This document shows positions 1-5,994 of a DNA stretch of 5,994 bases, piece by piece. Under the pieces are notes generated by a model. It searched no databases. It saw nothing but the letters and a program-made list of their open reading frames with translations, and had not been told where the DNA came from. The position numbers and the translations under genes were made by a program. Position 1 is the stretch's first letter. Each line of letters opens with the position of its first letter. The stretch is taken from contig PQAI01000045.1 of assembly GCA_003105245.1 (NCBI GenBank), positions 3,033-9,026 of the forward strand. Reading direction: 5' to 3'. Origin of the DNA: Betaproteobacteria bacterium. GTDB taxonomy: Bacteria > Pseudomonadota > Gammaproteobacteria > Burkholderiales > Usitatibacteraceae.

Positions 1-1149
1 TCCTCGCGCGTCTCGGGGGCGAGCGCGTGGAAGACGCTCTTCCGCATCACGCTGCCCGTCCTTCGCCCCGCGATCCTCGCCGCCTTCATCCTGGGCGTCG
101 TGAGGAGCCTCGCCTCGTTCGCCGTGCCTTCGGTGATCGGCATGCCGGGGCGGGTTCCGGTGCTGGCCACCCACCTCTACGAGATGATCGCCACGGGCTT
201 CGCCACCGACTACGGCAAGGCCGCCGCGGTGGGCATGAGCGTGCTGGCGGCCTCGGTGACGCTCATCGTCGTGTACCGGGCGCTGACGGCCGAGAGCGAG
301 CGGTTCGTCACCATCGCGGGCCGCGGGTTCAAGTCCACGGTGATCGAGCTGGGGGCGGCGCGCATGCCGCTCTTCGCGATCGTGGGCGTGCTCTCCTTCG
401 TGCTCATCGTGCTGCCGGTGGCGGTGCTGCTCTACACCTCCTTCGTGCCCTACTCGATGGTGCCCAGCGCGCGCGCCTTCTCGATGATGACGCTCAAGCA
501 CTGGCGCGACGTGCTCGGCGACCCGATCTCGATCCTCGCGCTCAAGAACAGCCTCTTCCTCGCGCTCGTGGGGGCGACCCTCGGCGTGGTGCTGTCGGTC
601 TTCGTGGCCTACGTGATCGTGAAGGTGAAGACGCGCGCGGCGGGGATCCTCGATTCCCTGAGCTACCTCTCGTTCTCCTTCCCCGGCATCGTGATCGGCG
701 TGGGCTTCATGTGGTTCTTCGTGCAGACGCCTCTCTACTCCACGATCTGGGCACTGCTCCTGGGCTACATCGCCACCTACCTCCCGTACGGCATCCGGCC
801 GATGTCGAGCGCCTTCATCCAGATCCACGGCCACCTGGAGGAGTCGTCGCTCGTGTGCGGGGCGAGTCCCTTCGTCACCCTCAAGCGCGTCATCGTGCCG
901 CTTCTCATCCCGGGCATCGTCTCGGGGTGGATCCTGCTCGCCTCGATGTTCGTGCGCGAGCTCACGCTCTCCGTGGTGCTCTCCCGGCCTGGCACGGAGG
1001 TGCTCGCGGTGCAGATCCTGCGCTTCAGCGAGGACGGGCTGTGGGGCAAGCTCTCGGCGCTCGGGATCGTGATGATCGCGATCACGACCGCGCTGGTGGT
1101 GCTGGCCTCCTGGGTCGGCGGCCGCTTCAAGACGGCCTGGGGGCGGTAG
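1..1149 (+). CDS. Fused two-domain ABC importer permease, Fe(III)/polyamine type (5' partial)
   Basis: This is the inner-membrane channel subunit of a binding-protein-dependent ABC importer. The reading frame is open from base 1 and the start codon lies to the left, leaving 382 residues before the TAG stop. Two copies of the permease EAA loop, which docks the ATPase, are visible. The first begins at the left edge (SRVSGASAWKTLF followed by ITLP, residues about 2-20). The second is at about 279-302 (LEESSLVCGAS followed by VIVPLLIP). Between and around them are hydrophobic helices at roughly 23-40, 78-93, 125-147, 184-208, 225-245, 247-268, 297-318 and 350-370. Two EAA loops in one chain are typical of FbpB/AfuB/ThiP-like fused permeases, which are about 500-700 residues long, so a substantial N-terminal part is missing. 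The substrate (ferric iron, thiamine, phosphonate or polyamine) cannot be decided from this fragment. Its ATPase and periplasmic binding protein are not downstream and are presumably upstream. The family call is firm and the substrate is unknown. Confidence 0.93.
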   Translation, partial: SSRVSGASAWKTLFRITLPVLRPAILAAFILGVVRSLASFAVPSVIGMPGRVPVLATHLYEMIATGFATDYGKAAAVGMSVLAASVTLIVVYRALTAESERFVTIAGRGFKSTVIELGAARMPLFAIVGVLSFVLIVLPVAVLLYTSFVPYSMVPSARAFSMMTLKHWRDVLGDPISILALKNSLFLALVGATLGVVLSVFVAYVIVKVKTRAAGILDSLSYLSFSFPGIVIGVGFMWFFVQTPLYSTIWALLLGYIATYLPYGIRPMSSAFIQIHGHLEESSLVCGASPFVTLKRVIVPLLIPGIVSGWILLASMFVRELTLSVVLSRPGTEVLAVQILRFSEDGLWGKLSALGIVMIAITTALVVLASWVGGRFKTAWGR

Positions 1150-1156
1150 GGCCCGC
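1150..1156. other. 7-bp convergent junction without terminator
   Basis: The importer permease (plus strand) and the FtsX-type permease (minus strand) end here, with seven bases between their stop codons. There is no GC hairpin followed by a T-run on either strand. The only symmetry is a GGGCCC hexamer at 1149-1154. Transcripts from either side probably read into the opposite gene or end by a factor-dependent route. Confidence 0.7.
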
Positions 1157-3673
1157 TCAGGCGTCGTCCTTCACCGCCTGCACCGCTTCCTTCGCGACGG
1201 CGGCCCGGCCCGCGGCGGAGGCGCCCAGGGCGCACAGCAGGATCACGCTGCCCGAGAGCGCCGCGAGCGCCAGCCATGGCCAGTGGATCGCCATGCCCCA
1301 GTGGAAGCTCTGCCGGTTGACCACGTGCACCAGCACTACGCTCACCGCGGCGCCGGACGCGAGCCCCAGCACGGCGCCGATGATCCCGGCCGCGCCTCCC
1401 TCGAGGGAAAGCAACCTGGTGACTTCGCCCCGCGTGAGGCCGAGGTGGCGAAGGACGCCGAACTCGCGGCGGCGGGACCACGCCAGCGCCGCGAAGCTGG
1501 AGGTGACGCCGGCGAGCGCGATGAGGATGGCCGCGGCCTCCAGCGCGTAGGTGGCGGCGAAGGTGCGGTCGAAGATGGCGAGCGCGCGGGCGTGGATGAA
1601 GCTCGCGTCGTGCAGCTCCGCTCCCGGCACCTGGGCCACGATCCTGCCCGCGGCGGCCTCCACCGTCTTCGCATCCGCCCCGGGCGCGAGGTGGATGGCG
1701 ATGTCGTTGGCGAGCGTGTCCCCCGCGATGGCGCGGTAGTCCGCCAGGTCCACCAGCAGCGCGCCCCAGGTGCGCGAGTAGTCGCGGAAGACGCCGGCGA
1801 TGCGGAAGGTCGCGCGCTTGCCGGAGACGGCGAGCGTCACCTCCTGCCCGGCCTTCCAGCCGAAGAGGTCCACGGCGGCCTCCGACACCCAGGCGGTGAT
1901 GGCCTGGCCCCTGGGCGGCACCTCGAGGGAGTCGGCCTGGAAGCCGCGCAGCAGCGTGGGGGTCACGGGACGCGCGATGATCGTGAGGAGCCCGGCGTGG
2001 CCTTCCGGCGTGAGGCGCTCGAAGCGGATGGGGTCGATCCTGCGCACGCCCGGCACCGCCGCGATCTTCGCCTGCGCCTCGGGTGAGAACACCACCGCAT
2101 CGCCTTGCGGCGCGGCGCGAGCGAAGAGGTCCGCTTCCAGCACGCCGGAAAGCCAGCCGTCGAGGGACACGCGGAAAGAGAAGACCATGATCGCCATCGC
2201 GGCCGTGAGCGCCACGCTCACCACGATCCCCGACACCATGGCCGAAAGGTGACCGGGCAGGCTCTTCACCTGCGCGCGGGCCAGCGTTCGCAGCGGCGCG
2301 TCGCTCGCGGGCACGCGGTCGAGCAGCATGCGCGAGACGGGACTCACGGCCATCACGGCGGCGGCGAGCGCGAGCACGATGGAGAGGTACCCACCGACAG
2401 GGATCTCGCCCGCGGGGGGAAGGAAGGCTCCGACGATGGCGGCCACCGCGAGCGCCGCCGGCCACGACCAGCCGCCGGGCGGGGCGGGGAGGTCGAGGTG
2501 GCGGTCCTTGAGCGCCTGCGCCACGTCGAGCCGTGCGAGCGGGCGCGTCACGGCGAGCGCCGCGGCCCCGGCCGTGAGAATTCCCAGCAGGCCGATGATG
2601 GCGAGCGCCGTGGGGTCCGGCGAGAAGGTGCTGCCGCTGCCGGAGAAGAATCCCGCGCCCAGGTCGTAGCCGAAGCGCTCGAGCATGGCGCGGCTCGCGG
2701 CGAGCCCGAGGAAGGTGCCCAGGATCGCCCCTCCGAGTCCCAGCAGGCTGCCCTCGATGGCGAGGAAGGCGCGCACGCCCCCCGCCGTGAGTCCCAGCGC
2801 GCGAAGGAGCGCGAACTCCTGGCGACGGCGCGCGGCCTGCAGCGCGAGCGTCGAGAAGACCAGGAAGCCGCCGGTGAAGAGCGCCATGAGGGCGAGCGCC
2901 GTGAGGTTCACGCGGTAGGCGCGCGTGAGCCCGGCCGTGCGCATGGCGGCCTCGTCGGGGCGCACGAGCGCGACACCGGGCGGCAGCAGCGCCGCGATCT
3001 CCCTCAGCGCCGCCTCGCGCGCCGCGTCGTTCTTCAGGCGCAGGTCGATGCGGTGGATCACGCCCACGCGGTCGAAGAGGTACTGGACCGCCGCGATGTC
3101 CATCACCACCAGCGGCCCGCCGCCATCGAGCGCCGGCAGCGTCCCCGCCACCTTCAAGGGGACGCTACCCTTCGGCCCGCCCAGCTCGAAGGAGTCGCCC
3201 ACCGCCACCTTCAGCTTCGCCAGCGCCGCCGGGGTGAGCCAGGCCGCGTGCAGGTCCATGAGCGTGGTGGAGCCCTCGTCGTTGCGCTGCGCGGAGCCCT
3301 CGGCGAGGAAGCCGGGCTGCAGGCGCGCGGCGCGGAAGGGGTCGATGCCCATCACGCGCACCGCGTCGTTTCGTCCGGCGATGGGCGCCTCCAGCTCCAC
3401 CGCGGGCGAGGCGACGGCCACGGCGGGATGCAGGGCCACGGGCGCGAAGGCCGCGTCGTCGAAGCCGTTCTTCGGCCCCTTCGCCTGCCAGTCCGCCGTG
3501 CCGGCGAGCAACCGCGCGGCGCGGTCGATCTCGTCCAGGGCGGAGGCGTGCAGGGTGTGCACCGCACCGGCCAACGCCACGCCGAGGGCGATGCAGGCGA
3601 TGGCCAGCAGCGAGCGCCAGCGGTTGCCGGAGAGCGAACCCCGCAAGAGCGTCGCGACGAGCGCCGCGTTCAT
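1157..3673 (-). CDS. FtsX/MacB-family ABC transporter permease, ten-helix YbbP-like
   Basis: This 838-residue protein is the membrane subunit of an ABC system that works with the ATPase encoded immediately upstream. It begins with a helix at about 20-42, followed by a MacB_PCD-like extracytoplasmic domain at about 45-240. The first FtsX block has helices at about 255-280, 304-327 and 357-378, with the cytoplasmic coupling segment ARRRQEFALLRALGLT at 280-296. Central helices lie at about 403-420, 427-446 and 474-500. A second extracytoplasmic domain spans about 505-700. The second FtsX block has helices at about 707-732, 757-782 and 799-823, with the matching segment SRRREFGVLRHLGLT at 733-747. 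The duplicated layout and length fit the long YbbP/DUF214-type permeases rather than the four-helix MacB or LolC. Such proteins extract or move lipids, lipoproteins or peptides, or transmit force to periplasmic partners; the substrate here is unknown. The ATG overlaps the ATPase stop as ATGA. No clear Shine-Dalgarno is visible, which suggests translational coupling. The stop is 7 bases from the stop of the convergent importer gene. Confidence 0.93.
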   Translation of the reverse strand: MNAALVATLLRGSLSGNRWRSLLAIACIALGVALAGAVHTLHASALDEIDRAARLLAGTADWQAKGPKNGFDDAAFAPVALHPAVAVASPAVELEAPIAGRNDAVRVMGIDPFRAARLQPGFLAEGSAQRNDEGSTTLMDLHAAWLTPAALAKLKVAVGDSFELGGPKGSVPLKVAGTLPALDGGGPLVVMDIAAVQYLFDRVGVIHRIDLRLKNDAAREAALREIAALLPPGVALVRPDEAAMRTAGLTRAYRVNLTALALMALFTGGFLVFSTLALQAARRRQEFALLRALGLTAGGVRAFLAIEGSLLGLGGAILGTFLGLAASRAMLERFGYDLGAGFFSGSGSTFSPDPTALAIIGLLGILTAGAAALAVTRPLARLDVAQALKDRHLDLPAPPGGWSWPAALAVAAIVGAFLPPAGEIPVGGYLSIVLALAAAVMAVSPVSRMLLDRVPASDAPLRTLARAQVKSLPGHLSAMVSGIVVSVALTAAMAIMVFSFRVSLDGWLSGVLEADLFARAAPQGDAVVFSPEAQAKIAAVPGVRRIDPIRFERLTPEGHAGLLTIIARPVTPTLLRGFQADSLEVPPRGQAITAWVSEAAVDLFGWKAGQEVTLAVSGKRATFRIAGVFRDYSRTWGALLVDLADYRAIAGDTLANDIAIHLAPGADAKTVEAAAGRIVAQVPGAELHDASFIHARALAIFDRTFAATYALEAAAILIALAGVTSSFAALAWSRRREFGVLRHLGLTRGEVTRLLSLEGGAAGIIGAVLGLASGAAVSVVLVHVVNRQSFHWGMAIHWPWLALAALSGSVILLCALGASAAGRAAVAKEAVQAVKDDA
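3670..3673 (-). promoter_or_regulatory. ATGA stop/start overlap coupling ATPase and permease
   Basis: On the minus strand the permease ATG (3673-3671) overlaps the ATPase TGA (3672-3670). The 17 bases upstream of the permease start carry no purine-rich ribosome-binding site. Translation by termination-reinitiation is therefore the likely route, which would keep the two subunits in balanced amounts. The overlap is seen directly and the coupling is inferred. Confidence 0.7.
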
Positions 3674-4341
3674 GCCGGGCCGAGCCGTCGTCCCGCCAGT
3701 CGCATCACCCGGTCGGCGGAGGCGGCGGCCACGGCCGAGTGGGTCACCAGCAACCCCGCAGCGCCTTCGCGCTTCACGGCCGCGCGCAGGGCCTGCATCG
3801 TGGCCGCGGCGTTGGCCTCGTCGAGGTTACCCGTGGGCTCGTCGGCCAGGACGAGCGAGGGCTTGTGCGCCACGGCGCGCGCCACGGCCACGCGCTGCAT
3901 CTCGCCGCCGGAGAGCGAGGCGGGCTTGCGCGCTGCGTGCATCGCCATGCCCACCGCCTCCAGCGCCGCGCGGGCGCGGGCCGAGCGCTCCCCTGCCGCG
4001 ACGCCGTTGAGAAGAAGCGGCAGCGCCACGTTCTCCTCCACCGTCAGGTAGGGCAGCAGGTGGAACGCCTGGAACACGAACCCCACCCGCTTGCGCCGCC
4101 AAAGCGCCAGCCCGTCCTCCGAGAGCGCCGTCACCTCGGTGCCTGACACCGTGTCTGACACCGTGACGGTGCCGGCGTCGGCGCGGTCGAGGCCGGCGAT
4201 GATGTTGAGGAGGGTGGACTTGCCCGCACCCGATTCGCCCAGGATCGCGACGAGTTCGCCCGGGGCGAGGTCGAGGTCGACGGCCTCGAAGAGAGGCGCG
4301 CCGCCGGGCCAGGACTTGGCGAGGCCGCGGACCCGGAGCAT
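3670..4341 (-). CDS. ABC transporter ATP-binding protein, LolD/YbbA (MacB) type
   Basis: This 223-residue ATPase powers the FtsX-type permease encoded next to it. All nucleotide-binding motifs are present: Walker A GESGAGKST (35-43), Q-loop glutamine at 91 in VGFVFQAFHLLPYLTVEENV, signature LSGGEMQR (143-150), Walker B LVLADE with catalytic Glu168, D-loop GNLDE (171-175) and switch His201 in LLVTHS. The FQxFHLLPxLTxxENV run and the DEPTGNLD motif are characteristic of the LolD/MacB/FtsE group of exporters and mechanotransmitters. The length is normal for that group. The frame is open upstream to 4710, but the ATG at 4341 gives the standard N-terminus (MLRVRGLAKSWPGG) and sits 14 bases after the stop of the preceding gene; no strong Shine-Dalgarno is visible. 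The stop overlaps the permease start by 4 bases. An oddity is the segment VSDTVSGTE (about 61-69), where a 12-bp DNA tandem repeat seems to add four residues before the ALSED motif. The repeat lies in a tolerant loop, so the protein is probably functional. Confidence 0.95.
   Translation of the reverse strand: MLRVRGLAKSWPGGAPLFEAVDLDLAPGELVAILGESGAGKSTLLNIIAGLDRADAGTVTVSDTVSGTEVTALSEDGLALWRRKRVGFVFQAFHLLPYLTVEENVALPLLLNGVAAGERSARARAALEAVGMAMHAARKPASLSGGEMQRVAVARAVAHKPSLVLADEPTGNLDEANAAATMQALRAAVKREGAAGLLVTHSAVAAASADRVMRLAGRRLGPA
4142..4165. repeat. 12-bp tandem direct repeat with short palindromes, inside the ATPase gene
   Basis: Two adjacent 12-base units, CCTGACACCGTG (4142-4153) and TCTGACACCGTG (4154-4165), differ only at the first base. 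Short inverted repeats surround and overlap them. GTGTC-T-GACAC is at 4151-4161, CACCGT-G-ACGGTG is at 4159-4171, and CGGTG and CACCG arms lie at 4137-4141 and 4147-4151. The unit length is a multiple of three, so the ATPase frame is kept. The encoded residues are about VTVSDTVSG (59-67). It could be slippage duplication or a fragment of a dispersed palindromic element. The repeat itself is read directly from the sequence; its origin is inference. Confidence 0.75.
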
Positions 4342-4355
4342 GGCGGGGCGCCCGG

Positions 4356-4922
4356 TCAGAACCAGGCGATGATGCCGGTGGCCACGCCCGCGAGGGCGGA
4401 GATCCCCGCGCCCCAGAGCAGCCAGTCCTTCTTCGTGAGCACGGTGATCGAGGCGAGCGCGATGGCGATCTGCAGGAGCGTCATGGAGATCGCGAGCTTC
4501 TCGTGCGGGTGCAGGGCCTTCTCGGCGCGCTCGCTGAAGGCGGCGGACTCCTTCTCGAGCTTCTCGGCCTCCTTCTGGATCTCCTTCTTCTCGTCCGAGT
4601 AGCGCTTGGCCTCGGCGGCGTACTTCTCGGCCTTGGCGGGATCGGCGGCGAGCCCGGCGGCGAACTCCGCCAGGTTCTGCTTCATGCTCTTGGCCTGGTA
4701 GTAGTTCCACTGGTTGGAGGCCTGGGTCTTCTTGAGCACGGCCTCGTTCTTGTAGTAGAGCGCCTCGTTCTGGGTGTGGCCCCCGAGGAAGCTCACGATG
4801 GCGCCGATGGTGGCGAGCACGGCGGTGAAGATGGCGATGCGCTGTCCCAGGCCCCCGGCCTGCGCCTGGTGCTCGACTTCGTGATCGTGGGGGCCGTGGA
4901 CGTGGATTCCCTTTCCGGACAT
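4356..4922 (-). CDS. DUF4337 family membrane protein with His-rich N-terminus
   Basis: This 188-residue protein resembles the DUF4337 family, whose biochemical role is unknown to me. The N-terminus is histidine- and acid-rich (HVHGPHDHEVEH, 7-18) and could bind metal, although that is only a suggestion. One hydrophobic helix follows at about 28-48. Next comes a long charged, Lys/Glu/Ala-rich helical segment at about 55-138 with coiled-coil character, including the QNEALYYKNEAV and QASNQWNYYQAKS motifs. Two more hydrophobic helices lie at about 143-163 and 167-187, and the chain ends directly after the last one (IIAWF). The layout suggests an inner-membrane protein with a helical soluble domain between the first and second helices. 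The start ATG at 4922 has a weak GAAAGG site 11 bases upstream. The gene follows the CBS-domain gene after 39 bases and precedes the ABC ATPase by 14 bases, so it is probably co-transcribed. A direct partnership with the transporter is possible but unproven. Confidence 0.85.
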   Translation of the reverse strand: MSGKGIHVHGPHDHEVEHQAQAGGLGQRIAIFTAVLATIGAIVSFLGGHTQNEALYYKNEAVLKKTQASNQWNYYQAKSMKQNLAEFAAGLAADPAKAEKYAAEAKRYSDEKKEIQKEAEKLEKESAAFSERAEKALHPHEKLAISMTLLQIAIALASITVLTKKDWLLWGAGISALAGVATGIIAWF

Positions 4923-4961
4923 GCGATGCGTTGCCTTTCGGTTGCGTGGAGTGGGGCGGCT

Positions 4962-5396
4962 CTACTGGCCGCTGATGTACTGCTCGAGCTGCGAGATGGT
5001 GAAGTCCTGGTCGGCGATGATGTCGGTCACGATGTCGCGGATGGAGACCATGCCGACGACGCGGCCCTCGTCGACCACGGGCAGGTGGCGGATGTTCTTC
5101 TCCGACATGAGCGCCATGCAGTCGCGCGTCTTGGTGCGCGGCGTCACGCAGATCACGTTCGCGGTCATGATCTCCTCGACGCGCGTGGTCTCCGAGTGGC
5201 GCCCCTTGAGGACGATCTTCCGCGTGTAGTCGCGCTCGGAGAAGATGCCGACGAGCTGGCCGCCGGAGACGACCACCGCCGCGCCGACGTCCTCCTTGGC
5301 CAGCAACTTGATCGCGTCGAGCACCGTGTCCTCGGGCTTGACGGTGACCATCTGCCGCTGGGCCTTCGACTTCAGCAGGTCCGTGACGTTCTTCAT
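4962..5396 (-). CDS. Two-CBS-domain protein (probable nucleotide-sensing regulator)
   Basis: This 144-residue soluble protein is almost wholly a tandem CBS pair (Bateman module), with no catalytic or transport domain attached. The first CBS repeat covers about 14-64 (MVTVKPEDTVLDAIKLLAKEDVGAAVVV, then LVGIFSERDYTRK). The second covers about 77-135 (VICVTPRTKTRDCMALMSEKNIRHLPVVD, then VVGMVSIRDIV). The GIFSERDY and GMVSIRDI segments carry the acidic residue that usually contacts the ribose of bound adenine nucleotides. Proteins of this size and layout are common in proteobacteria and are thought to sense AMP/ATP or similar ligands, but the partner is usually unknown. The ATG at 5396 is preferred over upstream in-frame starts because a strong AGGAGGAG site lies 6 bases before it. 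Longer versions would also overlap the end of the ETF-QO gene. It starts 14 bases after the ETF-QO stop, so the two are probably co-transcribed. Confidence 0.93.
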   Translation of the reverse strand: MKNVTDLLKSKAQRQMVTVKPEDTVLDAIKLLAKEDVGAAVVVSGGQLVGIFSERDYTRKIVLKGRHSETTRVEEIMTANVICVTPRTKTRDCMALMSEKNIRHLPVVDEGRVVGMVSIRDIVTDIIADQDFTISQLEQYISGQ

Positions 5397-5402
5397 CGCC
5401 GT

Positions 5403-5410
5403 CTCCTCCT
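5403..5410 (-). promoter_or_regulatory. Strong ribosome-binding site of the CBS-domain gene
   Basis: The minus strand reads AGGAGGAG here, 6 bases before the ATG at 5396. It lies in the 14-base gap directly after the ETF-QO stop codon. It is the clearest Shine-Dalgarno in the window and fixes the start of the CBS-domain gene. Confidence 0.85.
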
Positions 5411-5994
5411 CTACATGTTCGGGTAGTTGGGCCCGCCGCCGCCCTCGGGCACCACCCAATGTATGTTCTGCGTGGGGTCCTTGATGTCGCAGGTCTTGCA
5501 GTGCACGCAGTTCTGCGCGTTGATCTGCAAGCGGGGATTCTGCCCCTCCGTGACGATCTCGTAAACGCCCGCGGGGCAGTACCTCGTCTCGGGAGCGTCG
5601 TAGCGCGCGAGGTTCACCGCGATGGGCACGGCCGCGTCCCTGAGCGTGAGGTGCGCGGGCTGGTCCTCCTCGTGCGCGACGCTGGAGGCGAAGACCGACG
5701 ACAGGCGGTCGAAGGTGATCTCGCCGTCGGGCTTCGGATACGCGATGGGCTCGCATTCGGACTTCGGGCGCAGCTGCTCGTGGTCCGGCCCGGGGTGGTG
5801 CAGCGTCCAGGGGGCGTTGCCGCCGAAGACCACCTGGTCGATGCCCACCAGGAAGGAGCCCGCGACCAGCCCCCTGGCCATCAGGGGCTTGAAGTTGCGG
5901 GCCCGGTGCAGCTCGTCGAAGAGCCAGCTCTTCCCGAAGGCCTCGGGGTAGGCGGCGAGCTCGTCCCGCGAGCGGCCCGCGGCCACGGCCTCGA
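5411..5994 (-). CDS. etfQO: Electron transfer flavoprotein-ubiquinone oxidoreductase, C-terminal part
   Basis: ETF-QO is an inner-membrane-associated FAD and 4Fe-4S protein. It takes electrons from reduced ETF (fed by acyl-CoA and other flavin dehydrogenases) and reduces ubiquinone. Only the last 193 residues are in the window; the frame is open to the right edge and the FAD domain and start lie outside. In the fragment, the GLVAGSFLVGIDQVVFGGNAPWTLHH stretch (about 41-66) matches the ubiquinone/membrane-binding region. It is followed by the conserved YPKPDGEITFDRLSSV and DQPAHLTLRD motifs. The 4Fe-4S ligands are all present as Cys139 (in YCPAGVYE) and Cys162, Cys165 and Cys168 (in NCVHCKTCDIKDP). 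The C-terminus WVVPEGGGGPNYPNM is a typical family ending, so the 3' end is intact. The full protein is usually about 550 residues. It appears to be the first visible gene of a minus-strand run that continues into the CBS-domain gene 14 bases downstream. Confidence 0.97.
   Translation of the reverse strand, partial: EAVAAGRSRDELAAYPEAFGKSWLFDELHRARNFKPLMARGLVAGSFLVGIDQVVFGGNAPWTLHHPGPDHEQLRPKSECEPIAYPKPDGEITFDRLSSVFASSVAHEEDQPAHLTLRDAAVPIAVNLARYDAPETRYCPAGVYEIVTEGQNPRLQINAQNCVHCKTCDIKDPTQNIHWVVPEGGGGPNYPNM

Noticed and set aside
27..1550. A 507-codon plus-strand open frame overlapping the importer permease in another frame
   Set aside because: The first frame carries both EAA loops and hydrophobic helices. 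This one is Arg/His-rich shadow sequence that runs on into the antisense of the next gene.
777..2465. A 562-codon minus-strand open frame crossing from the FtsX-type permease into the importer gene
   Set aside because: It is out of frame with the real permease and is Arg/Gly/Ala-rich without motifs. It also runs antisense through the well-supported importer permease.
2105..4051. A 648-codon open frame on the plus strand, opposite the FtsX-type permease and the ATPase
   Set aside because: The translation is low-complexity, rich in Arg, Gly, Glu and His with no recognisable domain. It lies antisense to two genes with clear family motifs and is a by-product of high GC.
4142..4171. A possible CRISPR-like or operator repeat
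   Set aside because: There are only two adjacent 12-base units with no spacers, and they lie within a coding frame rather than in a promoter region.
4342..4710. An upstream extension of the ATPase frame by about 123 codons
   Set aside because: The extension overlaps the DUF4337 gene in another frame, is Arg/Glu/Gly-rich with no motif, and the ATG at 4341 gives the usual family N-terminus.
4923..4961. A possible terminator or promoter in the 39-base gap between the CBS-domain and DUF4337 genes
   Set aside because: No inverted repeat with a T-run and no recognisable -35/-10 pair is visible; only a weak GAAAGG ribosome-binding site is supported.
5397..5756. An upstream extension of the CBS-domain frame into the ETF-QO gene
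   Set aside because: The extra residues have no domain and overlap the conserved iron-sulfur region of ETF-QO in another frame. The AGGAGGAG site supports the start at 5396.

Overview
The window is strongly GC-rich and densely coded, and reads as chromosomal sequence of a proteobacterium. A betaproteobacterium is my best guess, from the overall protein character (bacterial ETF-ubiquinone oxidoreductase, the CBS-pair protein ending in an ISQLEQYISG-type tail, and the DUF4337 protein). That assignment is inference; no rRNA or other marker gene is present. I found no tRNA, rRNA, CRISPR array, insertion sequence or phage gene, and no gene-free stretch longer than about 40 bases.

Left part (1-1149, plus strand): the 3' portion of a two-domain fused inner-membrane permease of an Fe(III)/spermidine-type ABC importer (FbpB/AfuB-like). 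Its start lies off the left edge. Its ATPase and substrate-binding protein are not in the window and are probably upstream.

Remainder (1157-5994, minus strand): five tightly packed genes in one direction, read from right to left. They are the C-terminal end of electron-transfer flavoprotein:ubiquinone oxidoreductase (ETF-QO, cut by the right edge), a two-CBS-domain protein, a DUF4337 membrane protein, a LolD/YbbA-type ABC ATPase and a long FtsX/MacB-type ABC permease. The gaps are 14, 39 and 14 bases, followed by a 4-base ATGA overlap, so the five genes could be one transcript. The ATPase and permease together form a complete type VII-like (mechanotransmission or lipoprotein-type) ABC system. 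The plus- and minus-strand genes converge with only 7 bases between their stop codons and no visible terminator.

Functionally, ETF-QO passes electrons from flavoprotein dehydrogenases into the quinone pool. The CBS protein is probably a nucleotide-sensing regulator. The ABC pair probably works on a lipid, lipoprotein or peptide at the inner membrane. Nothing in the sequence shows the three functions are mechanistically linked.

I see no clearly new system. The most distinctive small-scale feature is a 12-bp tandem repeat containing short palindromes, placed in frame inside the ATPase gene. It adds about four residues (a second VSDT-like unit) between Walker A and the Q-loop.
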